A DNA stretch of 64,000 nt from contig NC_090698.1 of assembly GCF_040954835.1 (NCBI RefSeq), positions 49,424,284 to 49,488,283 on the forward strand. Reading direction: 5' to 3'. Below, piece after piece: positions 14,201 through 25,500 of this stretch. Within the stretch, counting starts at the first letter, position 1, and the number at the start of each line of letters is the position of its first letter. The notes under the pieces were generated by a model. It was not told where the DNA came from. It did no database searches and worked only from the letters and a program-made list of their open reading frames with translations. A program made the position numbers and the translations under genes. Source of the stretch: Lepisosteus oculatus. Lineage: Eukaryota; Chordata; Actinopteri; Semionotiformes; Lepisosteidae.

Positions 14201-14274
14201 GGGAAACCAAGAAAGAGAGGCTCCAGCCTTACCGAGAGATCCGGCACACATCCAAACTGTGCTCCATTTTATAG
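4882..14274 (+). CDS. nim1k: NIM1 serine/threonine protein kinase (AMPK-related), complete
   Basis: Three coding exons: ATG at 4947 to 5238, 9475-9743 and 13531-14274 (292, 269 and 744 nt), giving 434 aa against 436 in human NIM1K. The first exon opens after an acceptor at 4880-4881 with a short 5'UTR and a good start context (GGCACCATGA). The kinase domain is complete: glycine loop [11 protein letters not shown] (78-88), VAIK lysine K103, helix-C E121, HRD D196, DFG D214 and APE E240. T229 is the T-loop threonine, the position LKB1 phosphorylates in AMPK-related kinases. The tail keeps [12 protein letters not shown] and ends HTSKLCSIL, as in NIM1. The family acts in the AMPK/SNF1 branch. NIM1 lacks the UBA domain of MARK kinases, and no other domain is seen here. 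All splice sites are GT-AG and no defect is visible. A further non-coding exon upstream is likely but was not located. Confidence 0.97.
5239..9474 (+). other. nim1k intron 1
   Basis: Intron between phase-1 exons with no internal gene. About 5405-6480 is an old interspersed repeat (listed separately). 8990-9115 contains a short degraded repeat (cagctgtatgaatggaaaccagca, then ggtgtcccttccagg). A run of nine C lies at 8538-8547. The rest is plain AT-rich intron. Confidence 0.8.
5405..6480. repeat. Degenerate ~1 kb interspersed retroelement remnant
   Basis: The text reads as a string of phrases I associate with old fish and amphibian retroposons: 'gcaatatctattctgtagcatggtgaccacaattgtgcacactatttcaaatgaggcc...' followed by '...ctagatcattaatatactttagggagagtagtggtccc'. 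No reverse transcriptase frame survives. Family assignment rests on recollection and needs a repeat library. Confidence 0.4.
9475..9743 (+). CDS. nim1k: nim1k coding exon 2
   Basis: The acceptor tctcttccag precedes 9475, and the donor CACATG|gttagt follows 9743. The exon encodes residues 98-187, including VAIK, helix C (REISSMEK) and the hinge segment [12 protein letters not shown]. Joined to exon 1 it restores TKEKVAIK in frame. An open frame that runs in from the intron on the left is spurious. Confidence 0.95.
9744..13530 (+). other. nim1k intron 2
   Basis: Contains the repeat at 12250-12575. A stretch near 12080-12160 reads 'acacctgaagaaggttccacagcc...gatattttgagaaatga', a phrase seen at the ends of some fish retroelements. 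The rest is AT-rich without recognised signals. Confidence 0.75.
12250..12575 (+). repeat. Dispersed repeat, ccatccattttctaa family
   Basis: Starts 'cccatccatccattttctaaacgcttcttc...attcagtgtcacgggg' and ends 'agagaacccagggtcccagcatcactctgccactgtgctgc'. It has the same order of motifs as 3815-4135 and 45285-45537. The 60-63 aa frames over it are shadows of the repeat. Confidence 0.65.
13531..14274 (+). CDS. nim1k: nim1k coding exon 3 (terminal)
   Basis: The acceptor ctatgtttag precedes 13531. The exon encodes residues 188-434, from [15 protein letters not shown] through DFG, APE and the C-terminal NIM1 tail to the stop at 14272-14274. Three-quarters of the kinase C-lobe sits in this single large exon. 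Confidence 0.96.
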   Translation, partial: HDSNIIHRDLKAENVFYTCNTCVKVGDFGFSTISKKEETLNTFCGSPPYAAPELFRDENYVGSYVDVWALGILLFFMVTGTMPFRADTVAKLKKCILEGNYTIPPYVPESCQKLIKGILQPVPSDRHSIAQIMACEWLQSVEFPNPMEPFKLDPMYLAEPAELDEDEAEVKAALESLGITEEHIRNNQGKDCRSSITGVYRILLHRVQKRRAVDSMPVVTHVVRETKKERLQPYREIRHTSKLCSIL

Positions 14275-14394
14275 ACTCGCAGCCTCCGAGTGTCTTAAAT
14301 AATGGATTTTGCGAGAGATGGGGAAGAAATGTTTACTGTGGTTAATTTTCCAGATGCTTTGTTTAATAGTTCATGGTTTTGTAATATAAAACTG

Positions 14395-14400
14395 AATAAA
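14395..14400 (+). terminator. nim1k polyadenylation signal
   Basis: AATAAA lies 121 nt after the nim1k stop. It gives a short 3'UTR, with cleavage expected near 14415-14425. Confidence 0.75.
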
Positions 14401-14729
14401 CACAGCCTTTAAATCTCATTGTTTCTTTTTTTCTAGCGTTCTGACCTCAGAACAGTGTAAAATTACTGATCTGTTAGCAAAGCCATGACCGCCACAATGA
14501 AAATGGCATTATGGACACCCTACCCATAAAAAATGCCAAGTAATAAAACTGTATATTTCAGTCCCATTATTTGATTAAAATATCCCTATCTGCTCATGTG
14601 CATTTGGTATTTAATCACATTTTGGGTTTATTTACAAATTTGAAAATGAGACTGTGGTTCAAACATCACTTATATCTAGTGAAATAAAGAGAACTTCACA
14701 ATGGCAGTTTGGATCTAGTGAATTGGAGG

Positions 14730-15238
14730 TGTCACGGAGGTTTGTAGTTTGGACCCTATGTGGAGCGGCATTACCCAGAAAAGGCAGGAGACAGATTTCG
14801 GGAAAACGCAGTCAGGTTTATTGATGGTGCAAGAATTCAGTGATCTGGTGCTCAGGGGATTAAACAAGGCATCTAGTTCCAGGCGAATTCACAGGGAAAG
14901 TCAGGGTACAGTCCATAACTCCAGACCAGTCCTTCCTTCCAGACACGTAGGAAACATAAACAATCCCGGGAGGCACGGGGCCAGGTTCTCCAGGCCCTGG
15001 GCTCAGAGGGTCAGGATGTCTGTGGCAAGGCCTGTGCCCTCAGGTGTCTTTATAGCCCGGTAGTAGGCGAGCCTTCGGACATCCATATTCCAAAGCTGAG
15101 CCCTGAGCAAGGGATGCCCTAGGCTTATATACAGAAGTCAATATGCAATACACCCCAGGTGCAAATACAGATATCAGACTAACATAGATCTCAGGAAAGG
15201 TTAGTGCGCCCTCTAAAGGAAGGATGTCAACCCTGACA
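14730..15238 (-). mobile_element. Solo LTR, minus orientation, with 5-bp target duplication
   Basis: A 509-bp block begins TGTCAC and ends TGACA, so it has TG...CA ends with a short terminal inverted repeat. It is flanked on both sides by the pentamer GGAGG (14725-14729 and 15239-15243). Read on the minus strand it has TATAAA (15054-15049) and then AATAAA (14822-14817), about 230 nt apart, as in U3-R of a retroviral-type LTR. No internal gag/pol sequence is adjacent, so this is a solo LTR left by recombination between the two LTRs. The 104-aa frame across it is not a gene. Confidence 0.7.
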
Positions 15239-15243
15239 GGAGG

Positions 15244-16990
15244 AAAGTAACATAACATAATAATCTAGGTACAGGTACCTGCAAAATGCACTTGAAAAAT
15301 ATTTTGTTCAATAAGATAATAATTGATAAGTCTACGCATGCCAACGCAGCTACCAACCTGAACTATTGATAATAATTAGTTCAGTAAGTCAAAATGTGAG
15401 TACCATTTACACACATAAAATGAGCTGAAGAAATTGCTAAATTGCTAAATATATTTTCCATTGAATACATCTGTACCAAGATGATCTAATTTCAGCATTA
15501 GATGTTTTATGTAGCCTGCTAATCAGTTATGTGTACCTTTGTGCGTCCTCTATGAACGCAGGTTGAATTTGTGTGCTTAAGATTAATTTTCCTTAAAGCC
15601 TATTGGTTTTGCATGGTCTAGACATCAGAGTTTCCCTGAAGCATGACTCCGTTCATGACTTGTGAAGTTCAGCTTGCATATTAATATATAGTGTGATGCT
15701 GTCGTTAATGTTTTTTATTCAAGTGATCAATAAGGGTGCAAGCTAAGATATTAATTTGGATAGAACTGTAGTGGGGGTGATGTACAACAGCTCCAGTTAT
15801 AACATTTTCTTTAATGCTGTGTGAGTTTCACAAATTGTTGCTCCGAACACTGTTCCTGTGGTTTTTATTGTTGTGGATTTAATATGTTTTGCAATCTCAA
15901 AAGCACTTATGTACTGATGCATAGCAACATTTCAACAGTCCAAGGCCAATTATCTGAAACCACTTTTATGGTTGGCATCAGAGTGCAGCCGACAGACAAC
16001 TTTTAAATGGTTGTGAAATCTTTATTTGAAACTCTTAGATTCAGGCAAAACGTCCTTCTAACAATGGAACAACTTTCAGAGACAAGCCACAGACAAGCTG
16101 AAGATATTATACTCCCATTTTTAGTTTCACCTCCTGATACAGGTTTTGACTGTATATTTCACTGCAGTTACATCATACAGAAATGTCTTTTTTATGCATG
16201 TCCACGACAACAGAATATATCATAGAATATTAAATAATATGAATTCTTACAAACCACCGTTTTAGGTGAAGTGAGTTATGATATTTGAACTGGGTCTACA
16301 ATGAGAGGAAGAGAGAAAATCCAATTTAAAAAAAATAATCCAAAAGCAAACTGTAACACAATGCCTGTGTTCTCCTCAAGTCAATGGCTTCAAGAAAGGT
16401 GAATAACAGGAAGTTTTTTTTTCTGTTATGTTCTTAAGAGAGATCTTTAGGTAGAAAAAGGTATTTATTAATTATACAGGTGTTACATCATAAAATCTAA
16501 TCATTTTTACAACAAATGTGGTCAAGAATTAAAAATACACAGATTTCGGGGCTCTCTATGAAGCTGGTTGGTCCCAAAGATCACAACAACATTAACTGGC
16601 AGTTTTGGATTCTTATCAAAAAGGCAAGTTGAGATACCTAGGCAAATTACAGTCAGCATAGTGGAGATGTGCCCAGAACAATGATGTCTGGGATATTGGA
16701 ACTCTAGAACTAGAACCTTATTGACATCTGGTGGAGAGGAAGAATCAGGTGAAAGACTGAATAATAAAATAACACAATAAATTCAACAACAAGTGTGTGC
16801 TGAAGAATTTGAAGCACTGCTTCAGCTTATCATTTGGCCTTCTATTGATGTTTGAATTTGTGTCCTTGCCTGGGCTCTACTTCTGTTAAAGCTCTAACAC
16901 AGACTGTGATAAACAGAAACTAAATAGTTGGATTGCATAAAAACGTAAAACAACACGGGATTTTAATACTAAATGATGACAACATTTCAA
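15244..16990. other. Spacer between nim1k and the creb3-type gene
   Basis: AT-rich, with no gene or clear repeat seen. Small open frames near 15821-16225 lack splice or motif support. Confidence 0.6.
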
Positions 16991-17047
16991 GTGATTTAAT
17001 CTTGGAATGCTATACTTAATTGGTTTCAACCGTGTTACCAGAGGAAA

Positions 17048-17116
17048 ACTACATATCCCATAACTGCACGCAAGTGGACGCTGGTTGCTTGCTGACTGTT
17101 CGGTCTTGTGACGTCA
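17048..17116 (+). promoter_or_regulatory. creb3 promoter: ZNF143-like site and full CRE
   Basis: ACTACATATCCCATAACTGC (17048-17067) is close to the ZNF143/Staf motif found at many TATA-less vertebrate promoters. TGACGTCA (17109-17116) is a perfect palindromic cAMP response element, the class of site bound by CREB3-family bZIP proteins. Both lie just upstream of a probable first exon that ends at a good donor (GAAAAG|gtaaga, 17246/17247). The start of transcription is inferred to lie near 17120-17170. No TATA box is seen. Confidence 0.6.
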
Positions 17117-17119
17117 TTT

Positions 17120-17246
17120 CTGTCTTGTTGGAAGGTGATTTCAAGAGCTGCGTCTGTAGGAAGTTCAGTAAGAAACTCCTCCTGTACATCGTAAAGCTGA
17201 GTAGAATTTTGTGTATGTGAAATTGAAGAGTTTAAGCACTGAAAAG
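17120..17246 (+). other. creb3: Probable non-coding first exon of the creb3-type gene
   Basis: The interval ends at the donor GAAAAG|gtaagaat. The next coding exon begins at 19583 directly after an acceptor (cattggcag|ATG), so the 5'UTR must come from an upstream exon, and this is the only good candidate beside promoter motifs. The 5' border is a guess. The 66-aa frame over it (17020-17220) is probably fortuitous. Confidence 0.5.
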
Positions 17247-18599
17247 GTAAGAATGATGCTATTATTATAACAATGATTCTATTTTATTGATACTACCTGA
17301 CTATTTTTGTTTTTGTCATCTTGATATAGTAGGAAAATGTAGTCTATTTCCAGCGACAATTAATAAAAAAATAATAAATTCAGTGCTTTTCGTAATTAAA
17401 ACACTGATTTGAAGTTCTAAATTATTGATCCCTGTTACGGGTTAATTAGTTGTGTAAAATCGAGACGGGGATCTAGTAATCTCACGCAAGTTTCTACTGT
17501 GGCACTGTGCTGTAGAATAATTAAACAAGAAAGTGTTTATATTATAGCATTTATATTAAGCGTGGTATTATCCCTGCGTGTCCCAGAACACATCATATGT
17601 ACAGTGCTTATGCAGTGCTGACAAATCTGTTTTCTCAGAAAGGATTTTGTGTTCCCTGGCATTAACAACCCTTTTTAAAACAACCTCTGAGGCAGTGTCA
17701 CTAAACATTCGAAATATATCTTCAGTAAAACTGATAGCCAAACTAATAATCGAGGTTTTACTTTTTATTGGCTTAACCGCGTATTAAGGTGATATCAAAT
17801 CAAGCATCTTTGTGTTTTGTTAATTCCCGTTTTTACATGATGTCATTTTCGTTAGCATGTGACTGGAGAAAAGTGGGTGGGGATTTCCAGGCTCAGTTAA
17901 TTTTTTTCGTAACTCAATAGTTTCAATGTTTTTGAGCACGCGTGACGAATCGAATCAGTATTTTTAAACTACAGTATCGTGTTTTAGCTGTTAAGTATTA
18001 TGCCTTCAGAAAGAGACACCGCCTAGCTAGCAACGAGACATCTTATTTCATTGCTAATCACACTGAACAGGTGACGGTAATGGTGGTCCGTGAACCATTG
18101 GCATGTTGTAAAACAAAGCGCTGACCTTTTCCTTAGAAATTGAAAACTTTTTCGGAATTTGAGGAGTGGCATCGAGAGAGAAAAGCAACACAAAAATTAA
18201 ATGGGACAACATGTCTGAACTGTGGGTTGAACCTCAGTTCCAAACCGTGCAGACTATGCTTGTATTGCCCCTGCATCCGTCTTGAACTTGTATACTTGTG
18301 AAGCTGCCATTTGCTTCAGTTTTCTCTTTCTAATAATGTCTACATACATAACGTCCCACAGTTTGCGTTCGCCAGTAGCGAGTGTGGTTGTCCCGGTCAC
18401 AGTTCAGTTTGGCAATGTGTAAGCTGTCATGGCCACTGCCTGCTTTTTATGTTGTAATCCTTCATCTCATCTGTAACTATTGCTTTATCATCTGCTATTG
18501 TTTTGTAATGTATAATGTACTTATTTATTATACTCGTCTACCCTGTTTTACTGCCTCTTTAATCTCGATATTTTAAACAGTTAACGTTTGGAACAGTGA

Positions 18600-18945
18600 C
18601 ATGGGAGAGCAGCAGTTAGCATTGCTGCCTCACATAATAATGTCTGTGTGGAGTTTGTATGTTTTCCTAGTGTTCATGTGAGTTTCCTTTGAGTCCTCTG
18701 GTTTCCTCCCACAGTTGGAAGACATAGTCGTAGGTTATCTAGCTTCTGAGAAAATTGGCCTGGATGTGAATGTGGGGTATCTGTGTGTGCCCTGCGATGG
18801 ACTGACGTCCAGGACGTCCAGGGTGTATCCTACCTTGCGTCAGCTGCTTGCCTGGATTGGCTTCAGCTCCCCTGTGAGCCTGTACTGGATGAAGTGTTTA
18901 GGAAATGGTTGGATGAGCTGGATTAAATATTTGGAATGTTTCTCA
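18600..18945 (-). repeat. Dispersed repeat, inverted copy
   Basis: Contains 'gtgtggagtttgtatgttttc', 'tctggtttcctcccacag' and 'ccctgcgatggactg'. It ends 'gaaatggttggatgagctgg', the complement of the family at 12250-12575. The 85-aa frame over it is a repeat shadow. Confidence 0.6.
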
Positions 18946-18990
18946 CCTTGGATAAAGGTATCAGCAAATTAATAGACATGAGTAAATGTC

Positions 18991-19024
18991 TAAACAAACA
19001 AACAAACAAACAAACAAACAAAAA
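18991..19024. repeat. (CAAA)n microsatellite
   Basis: About eight tandem AAAC/CAAA units immediately left of the inverted repeat at 19033-19097. A shorter CAAA run lies just right of it. Confidence 0.9.
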
Positions 19025-19032
19025 GTTTTGGG

Positions 19033-19097
19033 GCCCCAATCCATTAAGAACTCTACATTAAGCACCAATGTATAAATAGTTCTTAATGGATTGGGGC
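19033..19097. repeat. Perfect 20-bp inverted repeat (hairpin)
   Basis: GCCCCAATCCATTAAGAACT (19033-19052) is repeated as its exact complement at 19078-19097 with a 25-nt spacer. Flanking TTTTG and CAAAC can extend the stem with mismatches. It could be a fold-back or MITE remnant or a hairpin transcript. Nothing in the sequence decides between these. Confidence 0.85.
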
Positions 19098-19582
19098 ACA
19101 AACAAACATTTTATAGACATTTAGTAAATGGTGTGGATTGAACCCGCATAAATAACCGTGCCTGATATTGTTACTCACTGCATCCGTGCATGGTATCCTG
19201 AGCTGAATGGACTTTGAGGTTCCAGACAAGCAAAACCCGATTTTGTTTTCCATCTGTAAGTGGAGGCGCCGCAAGTTATAACAGCGCAGATCCACTGCAA
19301 TTGAAGCACATAAGACAGTTCATCTCATTGCCTGCATGAGGGTGACTTCTTCTAATAAAAAAACAGTTGTTTTCCCTTCTTCAGACACTTAGTAGGTGGT
19401 ATAGGAACACACAGAGTCTGATTCTACACTGAGGCAGCATCTTGCTCCAACCTCGCATAGGTGGTGTGTCTTGAGAATCTGTTAAACAGAGCTATGCTCT
19501 GCTGGGGTGTCTTGTGGGGTGTGGGGTAGGGGGAGTCTTTTAGTCAGCTAGCTGTTGACTTAACGGATACTTTCATTGGCAG

Positions 19583-22500
19583 ATGTCCTTCAATGAGGAC
19601 TTTGAAATGGACAGCATAGATCTTTTCGGAGAGTTCTTACATCAAGGAAACGATGCTGTGGACGATCCCTTTGCTGATGGGGTGGAGTGGATGGCTGAGT
19701 GTGGGCTTTCGGAACAAGACGTAAGTCTAATGGAAAGTTTGTTCTTTGAAAGTTAATAGGTAAATAAACAGTGGTGTACTTAACAAAATATATATGTATT
19801 GGAACATCTTGTTTTCGTATTTCAGTCATTTCAGCACCTAGAGTTTGGAGAAGTGATTTTCTTTCATTCCATTGTCTGTTAGTGCAGAAATAGTCACGGG
19901 ACTGCAGGTGGATTAGATAAGAAAGCTAAAAACTTTTGCTTGCCTGAGGCAATGGAATCTTGAAAGAAGAAAAGAATCTGATTTTAATTTGTCGTTGAGG
20001 TAATCTGTAAAAAACTTGTATTGTTGGGATTTTTTCTTTCCAGGTCTTTTTTAGGTACTTTTGAAACGTGAGTTATAATTTGCTTTACAGATGCTTAATG
20101 ATCTTGAAACGGAAGAGTTTCTGAGCTCACTTTTTGGCCCCTTGGAAGATGAAAAGGTCCCCTGCCAGTCCTGGTCCCCACAGGGCAGTGACAGTGGGAT
20201 ATCGGAGGATAACAATAACTACAGCAGCCCCTCTGGCTGTGACAGCAGCCCTTCGCCTAGCCCTAAACTCCCAGAGTCCCACGCTGAAGCTGTAAGTGAG
20301 GTGATACAGACAGACCACAACTACTCCCTGCAACACCTCCAGGACAGCAGTGACACCCTGCAGAGTGTGCGGTCTGAGATACCTGAAACCGATGTCTTCA
20401 TTGATTTAGGTATGGAGAAATTTAGACGGGGCCCAAGTTGTATGTACTCATAGTTTTTCCAGTGTAATTTTCCATGTATCTTTATGCAAACTGCTGATTG
20501 AGTATTCCAGTTGATGGGGAAAACCTCCATTGGGTTATTGCAGGACAAGGAGGAAATTCTTCGTAATGTAGGCTGAGAGTGAGTGAAGTAATTGGTAATG
20601 TGGCCCCAGTTTGACTGCGCTCTTGGTATTTCCTGTGGTTATTGGGTTAGCAGTTGTTGACCTTTTTTTTTAATGGCAGTTGAAGTCAGCACTGCCTGCC
20701 CTGAGTGTTTGTTTTTTTTTTCTTGTCAGATGACTGGGACCCTGAGTGTGTGGGAGAAGACTGCTCTACTGAAAACCCTGTTTCTCTTGCAATAGAAGAT
20801 GCTTCGAATTCCAACAGTGCAAACCACGTATGTTTAAAATCCCTCCCCTTTCCTATGTTAGTCATTCTCGTTCAAGGCCTTGAACATCAGTATGTGTATT
20901 TCAACCCCTTGAGATGGGGGAAGTCTGAAGTAAAATAATTGCTATGATAAATACCAAGTGAAACCAAAAGGAAAAATAATAAATTACATGTAATCACGTG
21001 TAGTTTCTCTATGGGTTTAAATTATTTACAATGTGTTGCTGAAAGGTTTTATTTTGAGATCATGAGTATTTTATTTAATGTTCTTGTGTAGTGGCTTTCA
21101 AACGCAATGTAAAAAGCATGGAAATGTACAGTATCAACATGATCCCATCAAATTTGTGTAAATGGAGAACAAGTCGACATAAATTATTACATTTTACGCA
21201 TTCTAGCGCCCTCGTGTGTGCAATTAGCAAATGTCTAATGCAGAAAAATACAGCAATAATGCTTCAGGATGGTGCATTTTTTAAAATTATTTTATTATAC
21301 CAAGTAAGGCAATAGAGAATAAATTCTCATTCGTGGTGATGACTTGGGGATCTATTTATATGGCAAGGCATTTATAATGTGAGTGAAGTTAATTTTATTG
21401 AATGCAGGTCTTCTACAGCATGGATAAACACTCCTAGCAATAACCATTGCTGTATACCTTTAAATGTGCATTTAGCATTATTTTCACCTAATATATTCCA
21501 AGTTTGATTGGAAACCCAAGCCTCTTTTTATTGACTTCATTGTCAATAAATTGTTTTTTTTTTCCAGACCAATTTTTCTTCACTTCATTTTTGGTACAGT
21601 CAGCTATGGAAACTATGAAAGACGTCATGAAAAGAGGAATATTCCATTTATCGATGAATAATATATATTTTTTTGCAGCTTGAGTTCAAAGAGCTCGTCC
21701 TGACAGATGAGGAGAAAAGAATCCTTGCGAAGGAAGGCGTTACGATACCAACTCTCTTGCCTCTGACAAAGGTCATTGTGTTTTGCCATCACCCTTTGTT
21801 TCACACAGTAATGCACTTCCTTAAACAGCTTCATTTTGCATCTGCATGTCAGCATTTTTTTCTTCAATTGACAGGGGAAAAATTGTATCTCAGTATAAAG
21901 TGTGAGTAGCTTAAATAAGACATAAAAGCAGTGTGTAGCATGTATTGTAGATCTCATTAAAGGTTGTATATCAGAGCTGATTGATTATTTGAAAAAAAAA
22001 ACAGATTTTAAAATTGGAATGCTTAATGTGTATATATAAAGATAACCAGCAATTGATGAACTTAAATATTGTGTTGCTAGACTTTTCATTTTTTTAATTG
22101 ATCATATAATAGATACTAGGTTTTCTGCTCCGTCCTACAAACAGAATGTAAAATAATGCTCATCCTGATATTTATATCCTAGAAAAACATTACATATTGT
22201 TTTTATTTTGCATATAGTGTGTCTAATAATAAACAACAGTAATGTTTCTTCAGGCTGAAGAAAGGACTCTGAAAAGAGTGAGAAGAAAGATCCGCAACAA
22301 GCAGTCTGCTCAGGAGAGCCGTAAAAAGAAAAAGGTGTATGTGGATGGTTTAGAGAGCAGGTAAGCAGACAGGAAGAGGCCCCCTCTGGTGATGTTGAGT
22401 TTGTTACAGGACAGTTGTTCATTAAATGCAGGAATCATTTTCGCTGTCATTTTCAATTTATTTATGTTTCTGCAGTAGTAATGTATCTGCTAATGAAATT

Positions 22501-25500
22501 CCATATGCATCTATATGTAAAGGAAACAAAACAAAAATTTATGATTTCTTATATTCACAGAACTGTATATGCTTGAAGGACAATAGTGCTGTTCCGCCCT
22601 CTTTGATCTCATTCCTGGGTTCTTTCATTGACGCTAGTTCTGAGTTTTTTTTTAGATACTTTCATCAAATACGTTTTGCATCAGCACATCTGAAAAATGA
22701 ATACTCTTTTTTTTTTGTCATTAATTTTCACTAAAACCAAAGCACTCCAAGGCACTTATTTGTGCCTGCCCTGCTCACCATCCCATGCTCTGCCTTTTGC
22801 CACCTTTGTCCTGCATTGTTTGTTATTTACGGTAGCCTCCTCAGAGCTTTAGCTATTTCTGTGATTTTTAGCTGAAACTTACTTGTCCTTCCTACTTCCT
22901 TAGTCACCTGCCTCCAAACCTTAGTTTTCAGGTTCTGCCAGCGAATGAATATTCACTTGTAGATGTCAAAGACTGAATGCTTGCTTAAATTAGTCCTTCT
23001 TTGTGTGCACTTATAACTTCCTTTGCTGTTATTGCATTATTGCACACATGGTCTCAGGTCACATTTCTAATTATTGTCTTTAATTAATGGGAGGTTCAGT
23101 TTTGTTTAATGAACTTTTTCTTGATTAACAACTTTCAAGGAATTTACCTCTTTCGTAAAATGAGGAATTGATGTGTATATATATATGGCCAAACTGACAA
23201 AATTAAAGCTATCATTGAATAGCACTGAATTTTTAACAGATTTATTGATATTGATATGAACTCTGTTCTTTAATGTAGCTAAAAATTCTTTAGCATAACT
23301 CGTAGTATGAAAATGGAAAATAACAGGACATTAAATAATGTTTTCATTGCCTTTAGATATACTCCTTTATCATTTCAATCATTGTTCATTCGGATTAATT
23401 GCTCGTTTGGATTAGACCCATGAAGGCAAGTCTCTTCACCAAAGTTAGAAACTTTGACTGTGATGCACTGAGTATGGAAAGCGTGCATATACACAAATAC
23501 ATTTTATTTTATTTTTGTTTTTCTCACAGAGTGGCAGCCTGCACTGCCCAGAACCAGGAACTGCAGAAGAAGGTGCAACAGCTACAGAAGCAAAATATGT
23601 AAGGGAACAGTCTGTTTGCCATCACTTCAGACATCTGTCCTCAAACCGTGACGTACACCTTCGGTTATGTGTTTTGATCCCATTAGGAAAAGCCAGTGAA
23701 GTCAACACTTGACACGGAAAACCTGCTCTTGTATTTATGTGAAGTACTGCAGGGAATAATCAAATTGTCCTCTGCCGTCAGGTCTCTGATAGAGCAGTTG
23801 AGGAAGCTGCAGTCACTGATGAAACAGACCACGATGAAGACAACAACTACCAGTACCTTCATCATGGTGAGTAGGTTTTCCGTGTACCTCTGTTGTCCCT
23901 GTAATTAACTCACACCACTCAGATCATAGACTGTGCTGTTTTCCCTAGGTTCTGAAACCACTTTCCAGGTGGTTTAAAGAAATTAGCATTTTTTTTTCCA
24001 GAAAATGAAATCATGATTTTTTACTTTTTACAAGCCAGGTAATGTATATAATGTTTGAGTTCAGGAAGGTTGAATGGGGTATGACTGGAAAATGGGTTTC
24101 CTGACAGAATAACCATATCATTAGCTTTTAATGTTAGAACAAGGATGAAAATATGGAAACGGTGTATTGCTGTACAAAGGAGGTTAGATGTATAACTGAA
24201 GTTCAAGATATACTGCTTTACTTTACACTAACAGTGTGTTGATTTCATACGGTTATCCAGTAAGAATCCAGTAAAGATTTTTGAATTTGACCAAATATAG
24301 TAACTGTTATTAAATAATTTTATTCTCAGCTAGGTGTTGTGCTTTTTTGAAAGTATACAACCTATGACTTTGAAAAATAGTACATTGCAAATATACTGAT
24401 GGGGAAAAAGGAAACAACACCTACTCCTCCACACTCTGGCCCTCTGGTCTGCGTGGAACAGGCTGAAGAGTGACTCATCCGGGAAGAGGACCTGGTGCCA
24501 GTACTGACGAGTCCATCGCAACCTCTGTCTTGCCCAAGCCAGTCGGGTGTGACATCTAGGAGGTGTGAGCAGAGGGCCTCTGACAGGTCGCCTTGCTCTA
24601 AGGCCAGCAACATGGAGCCTCACTGTCCTGTCACAGATGCGGGCATTGTGTCTACCGCTAGTTTCAGCAGCAGTACAGATGACAGATCTGAAACGATCTC
24701 TCAGATGGACCAGTCTGGTGTTTCGGTGTTGCTCTGGTGTGGTCACACGGGGGCGACTGGATCTTGGACGGTCATCTGTCCTGCCGGTCTGCTGAAACCT
24801 TCTCTGCAGTCTTGACACAGTGGAGTGGCTTACTCCATAGTGTCTGGCAACGCTGGCACATGACATGCCTGCCTGCAGCATGCCAATGGCCCTCTCCTTT
24901 GCTTCTGGCAACATTTGAGGCATTATGGAATGCACAGAAAAGGGATGTGTGGCCTTTTTCTTGTAGTGACCTAAGCTTTTAATTAAGGCCTTTTTAAAGG
25001 TCACCTGATCAGGCATTGTTCCACCTGGACCTCGTTGGAACAATAAAAGTGCACCTAACAAGCTTCCGTGTGATTGGCAAGTTCCAATGCCTCACTGCAC
25101 AAGCTGTATTGTTGGTCAGAGGGCTTAAAACAAATTGACAACTTTTTGTGAAAGTACTTCTCATTCCAGAAAATGGTGGGTTTCTTTTTTCCATCAGAAT
25201 ACGTTAGGAGCTTTAGAAATCGGCTGACATCACATTTTCTTTGTAACTGTATTAATAAGAGGTGTCTGAACTCCATCTTTAAGGTTCACACAGCATATTA
25301 GTCTTTTGCTGCTGCAGTCTACAGTGTTGAATTTCTTTCCTCAGGTCTTCCTGTTGTCCTTCTGTTTGATTATCTTCCCAAGCGTAAATCCGTTTGGCAG
25401 CAGTAGAAACCAGAAGGATCTATACATCTCTTCAAATGGTAATTCTGTTTCCTAAGTGTAATTTCTGTATATAGACTTATTGCCTGATTTGTTTTTTAAA

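Larger units (their letters stand above)
17247..19582 (+). other. creb3-type gene intron 1
   Basis: Holds an inverted copy of the dispersed repeat (18600-18945), a (CAAA)n microsatellite and a perfect 20-bp inverted repeat, all listed separately. Otherwise unremarkable. Confidence 0.6.

Noticed and set aside
14749-15063. 104-aa frame
   Set aside because: It lies inside the solo LTR and has no retroviral protein motif.
18991-19024. CRISPR-like or other array
   Set aside because: It is a plain four-base microsatellite. No repeat-spacer pattern exists anywhere in the window.
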